Part shown: positions 40,236 through 47,137 of the stretch, in pieces | Layout: each line of letters begins with the position of its first letter | How positions within the stretch are numbered: the first letter of the stretch is position 1 | Source: Roseivivax sp. GX 12232 | GTDB lineage: Bacteria > Pseudomonadota > Alphaproteobacteria > Rhodobacterales > Rhodobacteraceae | Reading direction: 5' to 3' | DNA: 64,000 nt | Assembly: GCF_021272185.1 (NCBI RefSeq) | Contig: NZ_JAJSEC010000008.1 | Location: forward strand, 124,001 to 188,000 | Notes under the pieces: model-generated | What the model was told of the DNA's origin: nothing | The model's input: the letters and a program-made list of their open reading frames with translations, nothing else | The model's database searches: none | Made by a program: the position numbers and the translations under genes

Positions 40236-40298
40236 CGGCCTGCGGGCAAAGCAAGCGCCCAAGCGATCACGGCTGCGTTTCAGCGCCCGGATGCGGCG

Positions 40299-40979
40299 TC
40301 AGGTCGCGACCCGGGCGCGGTTCAGCGCCAGATCGGCGATGCGGTGGAAGCGGCCCAGCCCGTCCTCGCCGAGAAGCGTCACCGCGCCCATGGTGGCGGG
40401 TCTGCCGAGAACCGGGGCGAAATGCGCCCGGGCGCGGGTCTCGATGTCCTCGGGGCCGCGCGCGCCGGAGAGGGTCAGATGCGGGCGGAACTCCTCCATC
40501 ACGTAAGGATAGCCCCAGGTCGTCAGGTTGGCCTCCTGCGTCGGGCTGAGCCCCCGGCCCCGGCGGCGGGCGAGCTCCTCGGCGGCGGGCAGCGCGCGGA
40601 AGGGATCGAGGCCGCGCACGAGCGTGGCCGCGAGCTCCGAGATGCCCTCGGTCCGGCTGGGCTGCAGGGTCCAGATCCGGCCCAACTGGCGCAGTTCGAG
40701 CGTGCCGAGATCGACCGTCTCGGCAGCCCCGGCCAGGCTTTCGAGCTGCGCCAGAAGTGCGACCTCATCCTCATCCGGCGCCAGGTGGAACGGCGGCTTC
40801 AGCGTCGCGTGGAAGCCGTAGCGCTTGGGCCCCGGGGCCTTGATCTGCGGCGGGTCGATGCGGCGCGCGTGGCGCGCGTCCCAGCCGAGCCAGCTTGCGC
40901 CCAGCTCGCCCAGTTGTCCGTCCGGCAGCCAGTAGACGGCATAGCGTTGCCAGCCCGATGAGGTCCCCGAAGAGGTCAT
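40299..40979 (-). CDS. DUF1045 / 2H phosphoesterase-superfamily protein
   Basis: A 226-aa protein with two H-x-T-L motifs of the 2H phosphoesterase fold: HATLKPPF (residues 57-64) and HLTLSG (about 166-171). DUF1045 proteins are found in some phosphonate-utilisation operons and are related to 2'-5' RNA ligases and cyclic phosphodiesterases. No phn genes are near, so the function is open. Monocistronic, downstream of the sit-type transporter genes on the same strand after a 99-base gap. Confidence 0.82.
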   Translation of the reverse strand: MTSSGTSSGWQRYAVYWLPDGQLGELGASWLGWDARHARRIDPPQIKAPGPKRYGFHATLKPPFHLAPDEDEVALLAQLESLAGAAETVDLGTLELRQLGRIWTLQPSRTEGISELAATLVRGLDPFRALPAAEELARRRGRGLSPTQEANLTTWGYPYVMEEFRPHLTLSGARGPEDIETRARAHFAPVLGRPATMGAVTLLGEDGLGRFHRIADLALNRARVAT

Positions 40980-41078
40980 TGCGCACTCCCATGCTGCGTG
41001 GCCCCTGCCGGATCGCTCCCGGGGGATTCGCGCGGAAAGCCTAGCACAGCCCCGCTTGGGCGCGGAGCCATGCGCCCC

Positions 41079-41906
41079 TCATAACGTCTGCCGCCGGACC
41101 TGCAACTGGCGCCGCAGGAAGGCGGCGATGAAGAGGATCGTCAGGATCAGCACGATCGTCGGCGCCGGCGCGGAGTCGATGAAGAACGAGGCGTAAACCC
41201 CTGCCACCATGGAAAAGATATTGACCGCCACCGCGACCAGCAGCATCCGCCGGAAGGTCCGCGCGACCAGGAAGGCGATGGCCCCCGGCGCGATCAGAAG
41301 CCCGATCGCCAGGATCAGCCCGGCCGCCGACAGCGTGGCCACGATGCTCAAGGAAAGGGCAGCCAGGAGACCGTAGTGCAGAAGCCCCACGCGCAGCCCG
41401 CTGGCCCGCGCCTGGGCCGGGTCGAAGCTTTGCAAAAGCAGGTCCTTCCACTGCAGCCCGATCAGCACCGCGATGCCCGCCGAGATCGCCCCCGCGGTCC
41501 AGAGCTCGCGGGTCTCGACCCCCAGCATGTTGCCGAAGAGCACGTGATCGAGGTGCATGTTGGTCTCAACCGAGACGTAAAGCACGATCCCCAGCCCGAA
41601 CATGCCCGAGAAGACGACACCCATGACGGTGTCCTCCTTCACCCGGCTGTTGCCCGAGAGGTAGCCCGTCGCCAGCGCGCAGATCATCCCCGCCACGAAG
41701 GCCCCGAGGATCAGCGGCAACCCGAAGATATAGGCCAGCACGATGCCCGGCAGGACCGCGTGGCTCACCGCGTCGCCCATCAGCGCCCAGCCCTTGAGCA
41801 CCAGGAAACAGGAGAGCATCGCCGTGGGCACCGCCACGATCACCCCGATCAGGAAGGCGTTCTGCATGAAGGGGAACTGGAAGGGCAGAAGGGCTGTCTC
41901 GATCAT
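41079..41906 (-). CDS. sitD: Manganese/iron-type ABC transporter permease (second)
   Basis: A 275-aa inner-membrane permease of the ABC-3 (zinc/manganese) family with eight or nine TM segments. The start [20 protein letters not shown] and the conserved LKGWALMGDAVSHAVLPGIV are typical of SitD/MntD. The GLILAIGLLIAPGAIAFLVA segment lies near the substrate pathway. Its ATG overlaps the stop of the first permease gene by 4 bases. The two permeases probably act as a heterodimer. Confidence 0.88.
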   Translation of the reverse strand: MIETALLPFQFPFMQNAFLIGVIVAVPTAMLSCFLVLKGWALMGDAVSHAVLPGIVLAYIFGLPLILGAFVAGMICALATGYLSGNSRVKEDTVMGVVFSGMFGLGIVLYVSVETNMHLDHVLFGNMLGVETRELWTAGAISAGIAVLIGLQWKDLLLQSFDPAQARASGLRVGLLHYGLLAALSLSIVATLSAAGLILAIGLLIAPGAIAFLVARTFRRMLLVAVAVNIFSMVAGVYASFFIDSAPAPTIVLILTILFIAAFLRRQLQVRRQTL

Positions 41907-42766
41907 GCCTCGACCTCCTTCAGGGCCGCGCGGGCCTTGGCGCGGGCGGCAAGCCGCCCGTGTTTCGGGGCGAAGACGAAGACCAGAAGGAAGATCAGCG
42001 TCTGCAAGGTGACGATGATCCCGCCGGTCGCGCCATCGAGGAAATAGCTGATGTAGGCGCCGAAGAAGCTGGTGCCCGCGCCGATCACCACCGAGGTCGC
42101 GATGAGCCGCGGAAAGCGGTCGCAAAGCAGATAGGCCGTGGCCCCGGGCGTCACCACCATGGCGATCACCAGGAAGGCGCCGACGGTCTGCATCGCCGCC
42201 ACCACCGAGGCCGAGAGCAGCACGAAGAACACCCCCTTCAGAACCCCGGTGTTGAGCCCGATGGTCCGCGCGTGGGTCTCGTCGAAGAAGGTGACCATGA
42301 GGTCCTTCCAGAGGACCAGCAGCACCGCCAGCGACACCAGCCCGATGATCGCAAGCTGCAGCGTGTCGCCCGGCGTGATCGCCAGGATATTGCCCATGGT
42401 GATGGTCTGCACCGAGATCGACATCGGGTTGATCGAGACCAGGAACAGCCCGAGCCCGAAGAAGGAGGTGAAGATCAGCCCGATGATCACATCGACCTTC
42501 AGCCCCGAGCGGTCCGACAGGAAGAGCATCGCCGCCGCCGCGAGCCCGCCCGCGATGAAGGCGCCAAGCGCGAAGGGCAGCCCAAGCATGTAGGCGCCGG
42601 CGACGCCCGGGACGACCGAATGCGAAAGCGCGTCGCCGATCAGCGACCAGCCCTTGAGCATCAGGAAGGAGGACAGGAAGGCGCAGACCGCGCCCACGAG
42701 GGCCGAGACCCACATGGCGTTGGTCATATAGCCGTAGGTGAAGGGCTCATACAGCGTCGAGATCAT
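41903..42766 (-). CDS. sitC: Manganese/iron-type ABC transporter permease (first)
   Basis: A 287-aa ABC-3 permease beginning [20 protein letters not shown], with [20 protein letters not shown] parallel to the partner permease and the conserved [20 protein letters not shown]. It overlaps the ATPase gene by 4 bases and the second permease by 4 bases, so expression is coupled. Paired unequal permeases point to the SitABCD/MntABCD subtype for manganese or iron rather than ZnuABC, which has one. Confidence 0.88.
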   Translation of the reverse strand: MISTLYEPFTYGYMTNAMWVSALVGAVCAFLSSFLMLKGWSLIGDALSHSVVPGVAGAYMLGLPFALGAFIAGGLAAAAMLFLSDRSGLKVDVIIGLIFTSFFGLGLFLVSINPMSISVQTITMGNILAITPGDTLQLAIIGLVSLAVLLVLWKDLMVTFFDETHARTIGLNTGVLKGVFFVLLSASVVAAMQTVGAFLVIAMVVTPGATAYLLCDRFPRLIATSVVIGAGTSFFGAYISYFLDGATGGIIVTLQTLIFLLVFVFAPKHGRLAARAKARAALKEVEA

Positions 42767-43656
42767 TCCCGCGGCTCCCGGGTCCGGGTCTTGTCGCCGT
42801 ATTGCACCAGCGGGCGCTCGTCGTCGGTGAAAATGGTGACGCTGCGGGCGTCCTCGTCCTCGTGCAGGGTCTCGCCGCCGAGGGTGAAGTGCCGCAGCAC
42901 GCCCCCGAAGGCCGCCTCGAGGTTCTTGCGGGTGAAGACCTTCTCGGTCGGTCCATGCGCCAGGACCGTGCCCTTGACCAGCACCGTGCGGTCGCAGAAC
43001 TCGGGCACCGACCCGAGGTTGTGGGTCGAGACCAGCATGACCCGGCCTTCCTCCTTCAGCGCGCGCAGAAGCGCCACGATCTGCTCCTCGGTCTTCACGT
43101 CGACGCCGGTGAAGGGCTCGTCGAGCAGGATCACCTGCCCTTCCTGCGCCAGCGCGCGTGCGAGGAAGACGCGCTTGCGCTGCCCGCCCGAGAGCTCGCC
43201 GATCTGGCGGTGGCGCAGGTCGGTCAGGTTGACCCGCTGCAGCGCCGCTTCGACCGCCGCGTGATCGGCCGGGCGCGGACGCCGCAGGATCCCCATGTGC
43301 CCGTAGCGGCCCATCATCACCACGTCCTCGACCAGCACCGGGAAGGACCAGTCGACCTCCTCGGCCTGGGGGACATAGGCCACGAGGTTGCGCTTCAGCG
43401 CCGCGCGCACCCCCATGCCGAGGATGCGGATCTTGCCGCGCGCCGCCGGCACGAAGCCCATGATCGCCTTGAACAGCGTGGATTTGCCCGCGCCGTTCAC
43501 GCCGACAAGCGCTGTGACGGTGCCGCGCGGGATGGTGAAGCTCGCGTCGGTCAGCGCGGTATGGCCGTTGCGGTAGGTGACGGTCACATGCGCTACGTCG
43601 ATCCCTTCCGCCAGCTCTGGCGGGCGGGTCTCGGTGATCGCCTGGTCGTCGCGCAT
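42763..43656 (-). CDS. sitB: Manganese/iron-type ABC transporter ATP-binding protein
   Basis: A 297-aa ABC ATPase. Walker A is GVNGAGKST (about 52-60), the Q-loop segment [20 protein letters not shown] is characteristic of metal-type transporters, the signature is [15 protein letters not shown], Walker [13 protein letters not shown] and the H-loop STHN. A charged C-terminal tail follows. Separated from the upstream binding-protein gene by 66 bases containing a hairpin. Confidence 0.9.
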   Translation of the reverse strand: MRDDQAITETRPPELAEGIDVAHVTVTYRNGHTALTDASFTIPRGTVTALVGVNGAGKSTLFKAIMGFVPAARGKIRILGMGVRAALKRNLVAYVPQAEEVDWSFPVLVEDVVMMGRYGHMGILRRPRPADHAAVEAALQRVNLTDLRHRQIGELSGGQRKRVFLARALAQEGQVILLDEPFTGVDVKTEEQIVALLRALKEEGRVMLVSTHNLGSVPEFCDRTVLVKGTVLAHGPTEKVFTRKNLEAAFGGVLRHFTLGGETLHEDEDARSVTIFTDDERPLVQYGDKTRTREPRE

Positions 43657-43683
43657 GGGGGCCCTTTCCTTGGTCCAGAACAG

Positions 43684-43713
43684 AAATAAGGCCCGCCGGT
43701 CATCCGGCGAGCC
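43684..43713 (-). terminator. Hairpin between sitA and sitB (attenuator or mRNA-stabilising)
   Basis: Read on the minus strand, GGCTCGCCGG-ATGA-CCGGCGGGCC (plus 43690-43713) is followed by TTATTT. It follows the binding-protein stop codon by few bases. Such intercistronic hairpins usually let the binding protein be made in excess over the membrane parts. Confidence 0.6.
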
Positions 43714-43722
43714 CTCTTAGGC

Positions 43723-44619
43723 TCAGTCGCCCGCGCCGGTCAGCCCTTCGACCACCGTGCGCGAGGTCACCTCGAGCAGGTCGAGGTATGTGGGCACCGG
43801 CCCGTCGGGCTCCGACAGCGAGTCCACGTAGAGGACGCCGCCGAAATCCGCCCCGGTCTCGCGCGCCACCTGTTCGGCGGGCCGGGTGCTGACGGTGCTT
43901 TCGCAGAAGACCACCGGGATGTCGTGCTCGCGGACCCCGTCGATCACCGCGCGGACCTGCTGGGGCGTGCCCACCTGGTCGGCGTTCATCGGCCAGAGGT
44001 AAAGCTCCTTCAGGCCGAAGTCGCGGGCGAGGTAGCTGAAGGCGCCCTCGCAGGTGACAAGCCAGCGGTCGTCCTCGGGGACTTCCTCCAGCGCCTCACG
44101 GAGCGGCCCGATGGTGTCGCGCAGCTCCTCCTTGTAGGCGGCGGCATTGGCGGCATAGGTCTCGGCGTTCTCGGGGTCGGCCTCGGAGAGCGCCTCCTCG
44201 ATATTGTCGATGTAGATCAGCGCGTTCTCGAGCCCCATCCAGGCGTGCGGATTGGGCGCGCCCTCGTAGGCGCCGCTCTGGATCGAGATCGGATCGATGC
44301 CTTCGGAGACGGTGACCGAGGGCACGTCGCCCAGGTTGGTCAGGAACTGCTCGAACCACAATTCGAGGTTCATCCCGTTCCAGAGGATCAGGTCCCCGTC
44401 CGAGGCACGCACGATGTCCCCCGGCGTCGGCTCGTAGCCGTGGATCTCGGCGCCGGGCTTGGTCACCGAGACCACCTCGGCGGCATCGCCGGCGACATTT
44501 CCGGCCATGTCGGCGATCACCGTGAAGGTCGTGACCACCTTGAGTTTGTCCTGCGCCTGGGCCCCGCCCGCAAGGGTCGCCGCGAGAGCGGTGGCCAGCC
44601 AGAGGGATCTCTTCGTCAT
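43723..44619 (-). CDS. sitA: Manganese/iron-type ABC transporter periplasmic binding protein
   Basis: A 298-aa cluster A-I (TroA/PsaA-like) metal receptor. Signal peptide MTKRSLWLATALAATLAGGAQA. The four metal ligands expected for Mn/Fe proteins are His60 (GAEIHGYEPTPGD), His125 (NPHAWMG), Glu191 (TCEGAFSYLA) and Asp266 (YVDSLS). The GYEPTPGD version and absence of a His-rich loop favour Mn/Fe over Zn. First gene of the operon, divergent from the Fur-family regulator; two palindromic boxes lie between them. Confidence 0.92.
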   Translation of the reverse strand: MTKRSLWLATALAATLAGGAQAQDKLKVVTTFTVIADMAGNVAGDAAEVVSVTKPGAEIHGYEPTPGDIVRASDGDLILWNGMNLELWFEQFLTNLGDVPSVTVSEGIDPISIQSGAYEGAPNPHAWMGLENALIYIDNIEEALSEADPENAETYAANAAAYKEELRDTIGPLREALEEVPEDDRWLVTCEGAFSYLARDFGLKELYLWPMNADQVGTPQQVRAVIDGVREHDIPVVFCESTVSTRPAEQVARETGADFGGVLYVDSLSEPDGPVPTYLDLLEVTSRTVVEGLTGAGD

Positions 44620-44655
44620 CGCACTGCCTTTCCTGCTTGCTTGCCCCTCTCTAGA

Positions 44656-44698
44656 TGCAAATAATTCGCAATGTCAAACTTTTTGCGAGTGGTTCGCA
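44656..44698. promoter_or_regulatory. Two palindromic metalloregulator boxes between sitA and the fur-family gene
   Basis: Box 1, TGCAAATAATTCGCA (44656-44670), and box 2, TGCGAGTGGTTCGCA (44684-44698), are 15-bp inverted repeats with TGC/GCA ends, centred 28 bp apart. On the minus strand a consensus -35 TTGACA (plus 44672-44677) lies between them, and box 1 fills the -35/-10 spacer of the sitA promoter. They resemble the TGCAATT-type sites of the manganese regulator Mur in rhizobia. Confidence 0.7.
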
Positions 44699-44722
44699 GA
44701 AAAACTTGAGCCCGGTCGCGGC

Positions 44723-45166
44723 ATGCTTCATGGTTCGGCCATGGCCTCGGATTTCTACAGCAGTGAAGGCGATGCGATCCTGCGCGAAGCGGGCTTGCGG
44801 GTGACCCGGCAGCGGCGCGCCATCGTGCGCGTGCTCTTCGAGGCCGAGGACCACCCGGACGCCGAACAGGTGCTCGGACGCGCGCGCGACAAGGACGCCA
44901 GCGTCAGCCAGGCGACCGCCTACCGCACGCTCGCGGCGCTGGCCGACAAGGGCCACCTGCACCGCCATACCTTCGACGGCGGGGTGACCCGTTACGAGCT
45001 TGCGAGCCGCCCGCACCACGACCACATGATCGACGTGGAGACCGGCGAGGTCATGGAGTTCGTCTCGGAAGAGATCGAGCGGCTGCAGAAGAAGATCGCG
45101 GCCGAACACGGCTACGACATCGTCGCGCACCGCCTGGAGCTTTACTGCAAGCGGCGCCGGCGCTGA
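44723..45166 (+). CDS. Fur-family metalloregulator (Mur/Fur-like)
   Basis: A 147-aa (or 141-aa if the ATG at 44741 is used) Fur-family repressor. The winged helix is LREAGLRVTRQRRAIVRVLF followed by QATAYRTLAALADKGHLHRH. The metal-binding region is SRPHHDHMIDVETGEVMEF. The C-terminal CxxC zinc pairs of many Fur proteins are missing (one Cys, in LELYCKRRRR), as in alphaproteobacterial Mur/Fur. It is divergent from the sit-type operon and probably represses it when manganese or iron is sufficient. Neither candidate start has a clear Shine-Dalgarno. Confidence 0.88.
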   Translation: MLHGSAMASDFYSSEGDAILREAGLRVTRQRRAIVRVLFEAEDHPDAEQVLGRARDKDASVSQATAYRTLAALADKGHLHRHTFDGGVTRYELASRPHHDHMIDVETGEVMEFVSEEIERLQKKIAAEHGYDIVAHRLELYCKRRRR

Positions 45167-45369
45167 GGCGCGGGGTGTGCCGCTAGGCGTGGGCACAGAG
45201 GCCCGGTTGCGTGGGGCAGCGCGTGGGCATCTTCAGAGATAGAAGAACCGAGAAACGCCCGCCGTAGCGCATCGCGACGGGCGCAGGCTGTCACCAAATC
45301 ACAGCAAACCGGTTCACGGGGCGCGATCCACGCCCCCTGCCCGCCCGCCACCTCAGGCGCGCCCGGCCC

Positions 45370-46695
45370 CTAGTTCGCCAGCGTCCGGTCGATCGCCCGG
45401 GCGAGCTTGCCGACGAGCTCGTCGATCTGCGCCTCGGAGATGATGAAGGCCGGCGCCAGGAGGATGTGATCCCCGTGCCGCCCGTCGATCGTGCCGCCCG
45501 CGGGATAGCAGATCAGCCCTTCGTCCAGCGCCGCCGCCTTGATCTTGGCGTTGACCTTGCGCGCCGGATCGAAGGGCGCCTTGGTGCCCCGGTCGGCGAC
45601 CAGCTCGATGCCGCGGAAGAGCCCCCGGCCCCGGATGTCGCCGACATGCGGGTGCTGCCCGAACTGCGCCTCGAGCGCGGCGACCAGCTGCTCGCCCCGC
45701 GCGCGCACCTGCGGCAGGAGATTGCGGTCGAGGATCGCGCTCAGGACCGCGCGGCCCGCCGCGGCGGCCAGCGGGTGGCCGTGGTAGGTATGGCCGTGCT
45801 GGAAGGAGCCCGACCCCTGGGCGATGGCCTCGTGCACATGCGCGCCGCAGAGCATCGCGCCGATCGGCATGTAGCCGGCGCCCAGCCCCTTGGCGATGGT
45901 CACGATGTCCGGGGCCACCCCGTCCTGTTCGCAGGCAAAAAGCGTGCCGGTCCGGCCCATGCCGCACATCACCTCGTCGAGGATCAGGAGCACGCCGTGG
46001 CGGTCGCAGATCTCGCGGATGCGCTTGAAATAGCCCGGCGCGGCGGGCACCGCGCCGGCGGTCGCGCCCACGACCGGCTCGGCGATGAAGGCCATGACGC
46101 TCTCGGGGCCGAGGCGCTGGATTTCCTCTTCCAGCTCGTCGGCGGCGCGGCGGCCGTAGGCCTCGAGGCTCTCGTCCTCGGCGCGGTGGCGGTATTCGTA
46201 GCAGGGCGCGATATGCGTGGTCTCGACCAGAAGCGGCGCGTATTTCTCGCGCCGCCAGGCGTTGCCGCCGGCGGCCAGCGCGCCCAGCGTGTTGCCGTGG
46301 TAGCTTTGCCGCCGGGCGATGACCCGGTGCCGCCCGCTCTCGCCGCGTTCGAGGTAATACTGCCGCGCGAGCTTGATCGCCGCTTCCACCGCCTCGGAGC
46401 CGCCCGAAAGCAGGTAGACCTTATCGACCCCCTCGGGCGCATTGGCGGCCAGGAGGTCCGCCAGCCCCTCGGCGGGCTCGGAGGTGAAAAAGCCGGTATG
46501 GGCGAAGGCCAGCCGGTCGAGCTGTTCGTGGATCGCCGCGCGCACGTCCGGGTCGGAGTGCCCGAGGCAGGAGACCGCCGCCCCGCCCGAGCCGTCGAGA
46601 TAGGCGCGGCCCTGGCTGTCGTAGAGATAGCAGCCCTCGCCGCGCTCGGCGGTGGCCAGCTGGGCCGAGGAGCGGCCGAAGACATGCCCGCCCAT
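45370..46695 (-). CDS. Class III aminotransferase (PLP-dependent)
   Basis: A 441-aa omega-aminotransferase-type enzyme of the cytoplasm. PLP sites are the GGSEAVEAAIK phosphate loop (about 98-108), Asp240 in LLILDEVMCGMGR and Lys269 in VTIAKGLGAGYMP. Length and motifs are complete. It follows the universal stress gene by 3 bases in the TAXI-TRAP operon, so the transported solute is likely an amine or amino acid, or one made during its breakdown. The exact substrate is undetermined. Confidence 0.9.
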   Translation of the reverse strand: MGGHVFGRSSAQLATAERGEGCYLYDSQGRAYLDGSGGAAVSCLGHSDPDVRAAIHEQLDRLAFAHTGFFTSEPAEGLADLLAANAPEGVDKVYLLSGGSEAVEAAIKLARQYYLERGESGRHRVIARRQSYHGNTLGALAAGGNAWRREKYAPLLVETTHIAPCYEYRHRAEDESLEAYGRRAADELEEEIQRLGPESVMAFIAEPVVGATAGAVPAAPGYFKRIREICDRHGVLLILDEVMCGMGRTGTLFACEQDGVAPDIVTIAKGLGAGYMPIGAMLCGAHVHEAIAQGSGSFQHGHTYHGHPLAAAAGRAVLSAILDRNLLPQVRARGEQLVAALEAQFGQHPHVGDIRGRGLFRGIELVADRGTKAPFDPARKVNAKIKAAALDEGLICYPAGGTIDGRHGDHILLAPAFIISEAQIDELVGKLARAIDRTLAN

Positions 46696-46698
46696 GGC

Positions 46699-47127
46699 TC
46701 AGTGATCCCTGACGACGTAGACCGAGCGCTTGGCGTGGCGCACCACCCGCGCGGTGTTCGGGCCCAGCAGGTAGTCGGCCACATCCGGCGTCTGCGCCGC
46801 CATGACCACCACGTCGACATCCAGCCGCTCGGAGGCGCGCAGGATCTCGTCGTAGACCCGGCCATGGGTCACATGCGGATGCACCTCGATCCGGCCGGGC
46901 ACATTGTCGTTGACCCAGCTCGTGAGCTTCTCGCCCACCTCGTGCAGGGCGCGCTTCTCGAACTCCTGGTCGAAGAAGCTGCCGACCACCGACATCCCGA
47001 AGTCGGGGATCACGGTCAGCACGTGCAGGGTCATATTGGCGCCGCCAAGCTCGATGGCGGCGGGCAGCGCCTTGGCCCAGCTCGGCTGGGACGACAGGTC
47101 GATCGGCAGGAGGACGGATTTCGGCAT
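46699..47127 (-). CDS. Universal stress protein (UspA family)
   Basis: A 142-aa UspA-fold protein with the start KSVLLPIDLSSQPSWAKALP and the ATP-binding-like end LLGPNTARVVRHAKRSVYVV (G-2x-G-9x-S/T pattern only partly kept). UspA proteins are often encoded with TRAP transporters and, in the ectoine TeaABC system, TeaD binds ATP and modulates transport. Here it sits 10 bases after the TRAP permease and 3 bases before the aminotransferase. Confidence 0.88.
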   Translation of the reverse strand: MPKSVLLPIDLSSQPSWAKALPAAIELGGANMTLHVLTVIPDFGMSVVGSFFDQEFEKRALHEVGEKLTSWVNDNVPGRIEVHPHVTHGRVYDEILRASERLDVDVVVMAAQTPDVADYLLGPNTARVVRHAKRSVYVVRDH

Positions 47128-47137
47128 GGTCGTTTCC

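Noticed and set aside
45167-45369. Small gene downstream of the Fur-family regulator
   Set aside because: Frames are short and without start signals; no terminator or RNA motif was convincing either.
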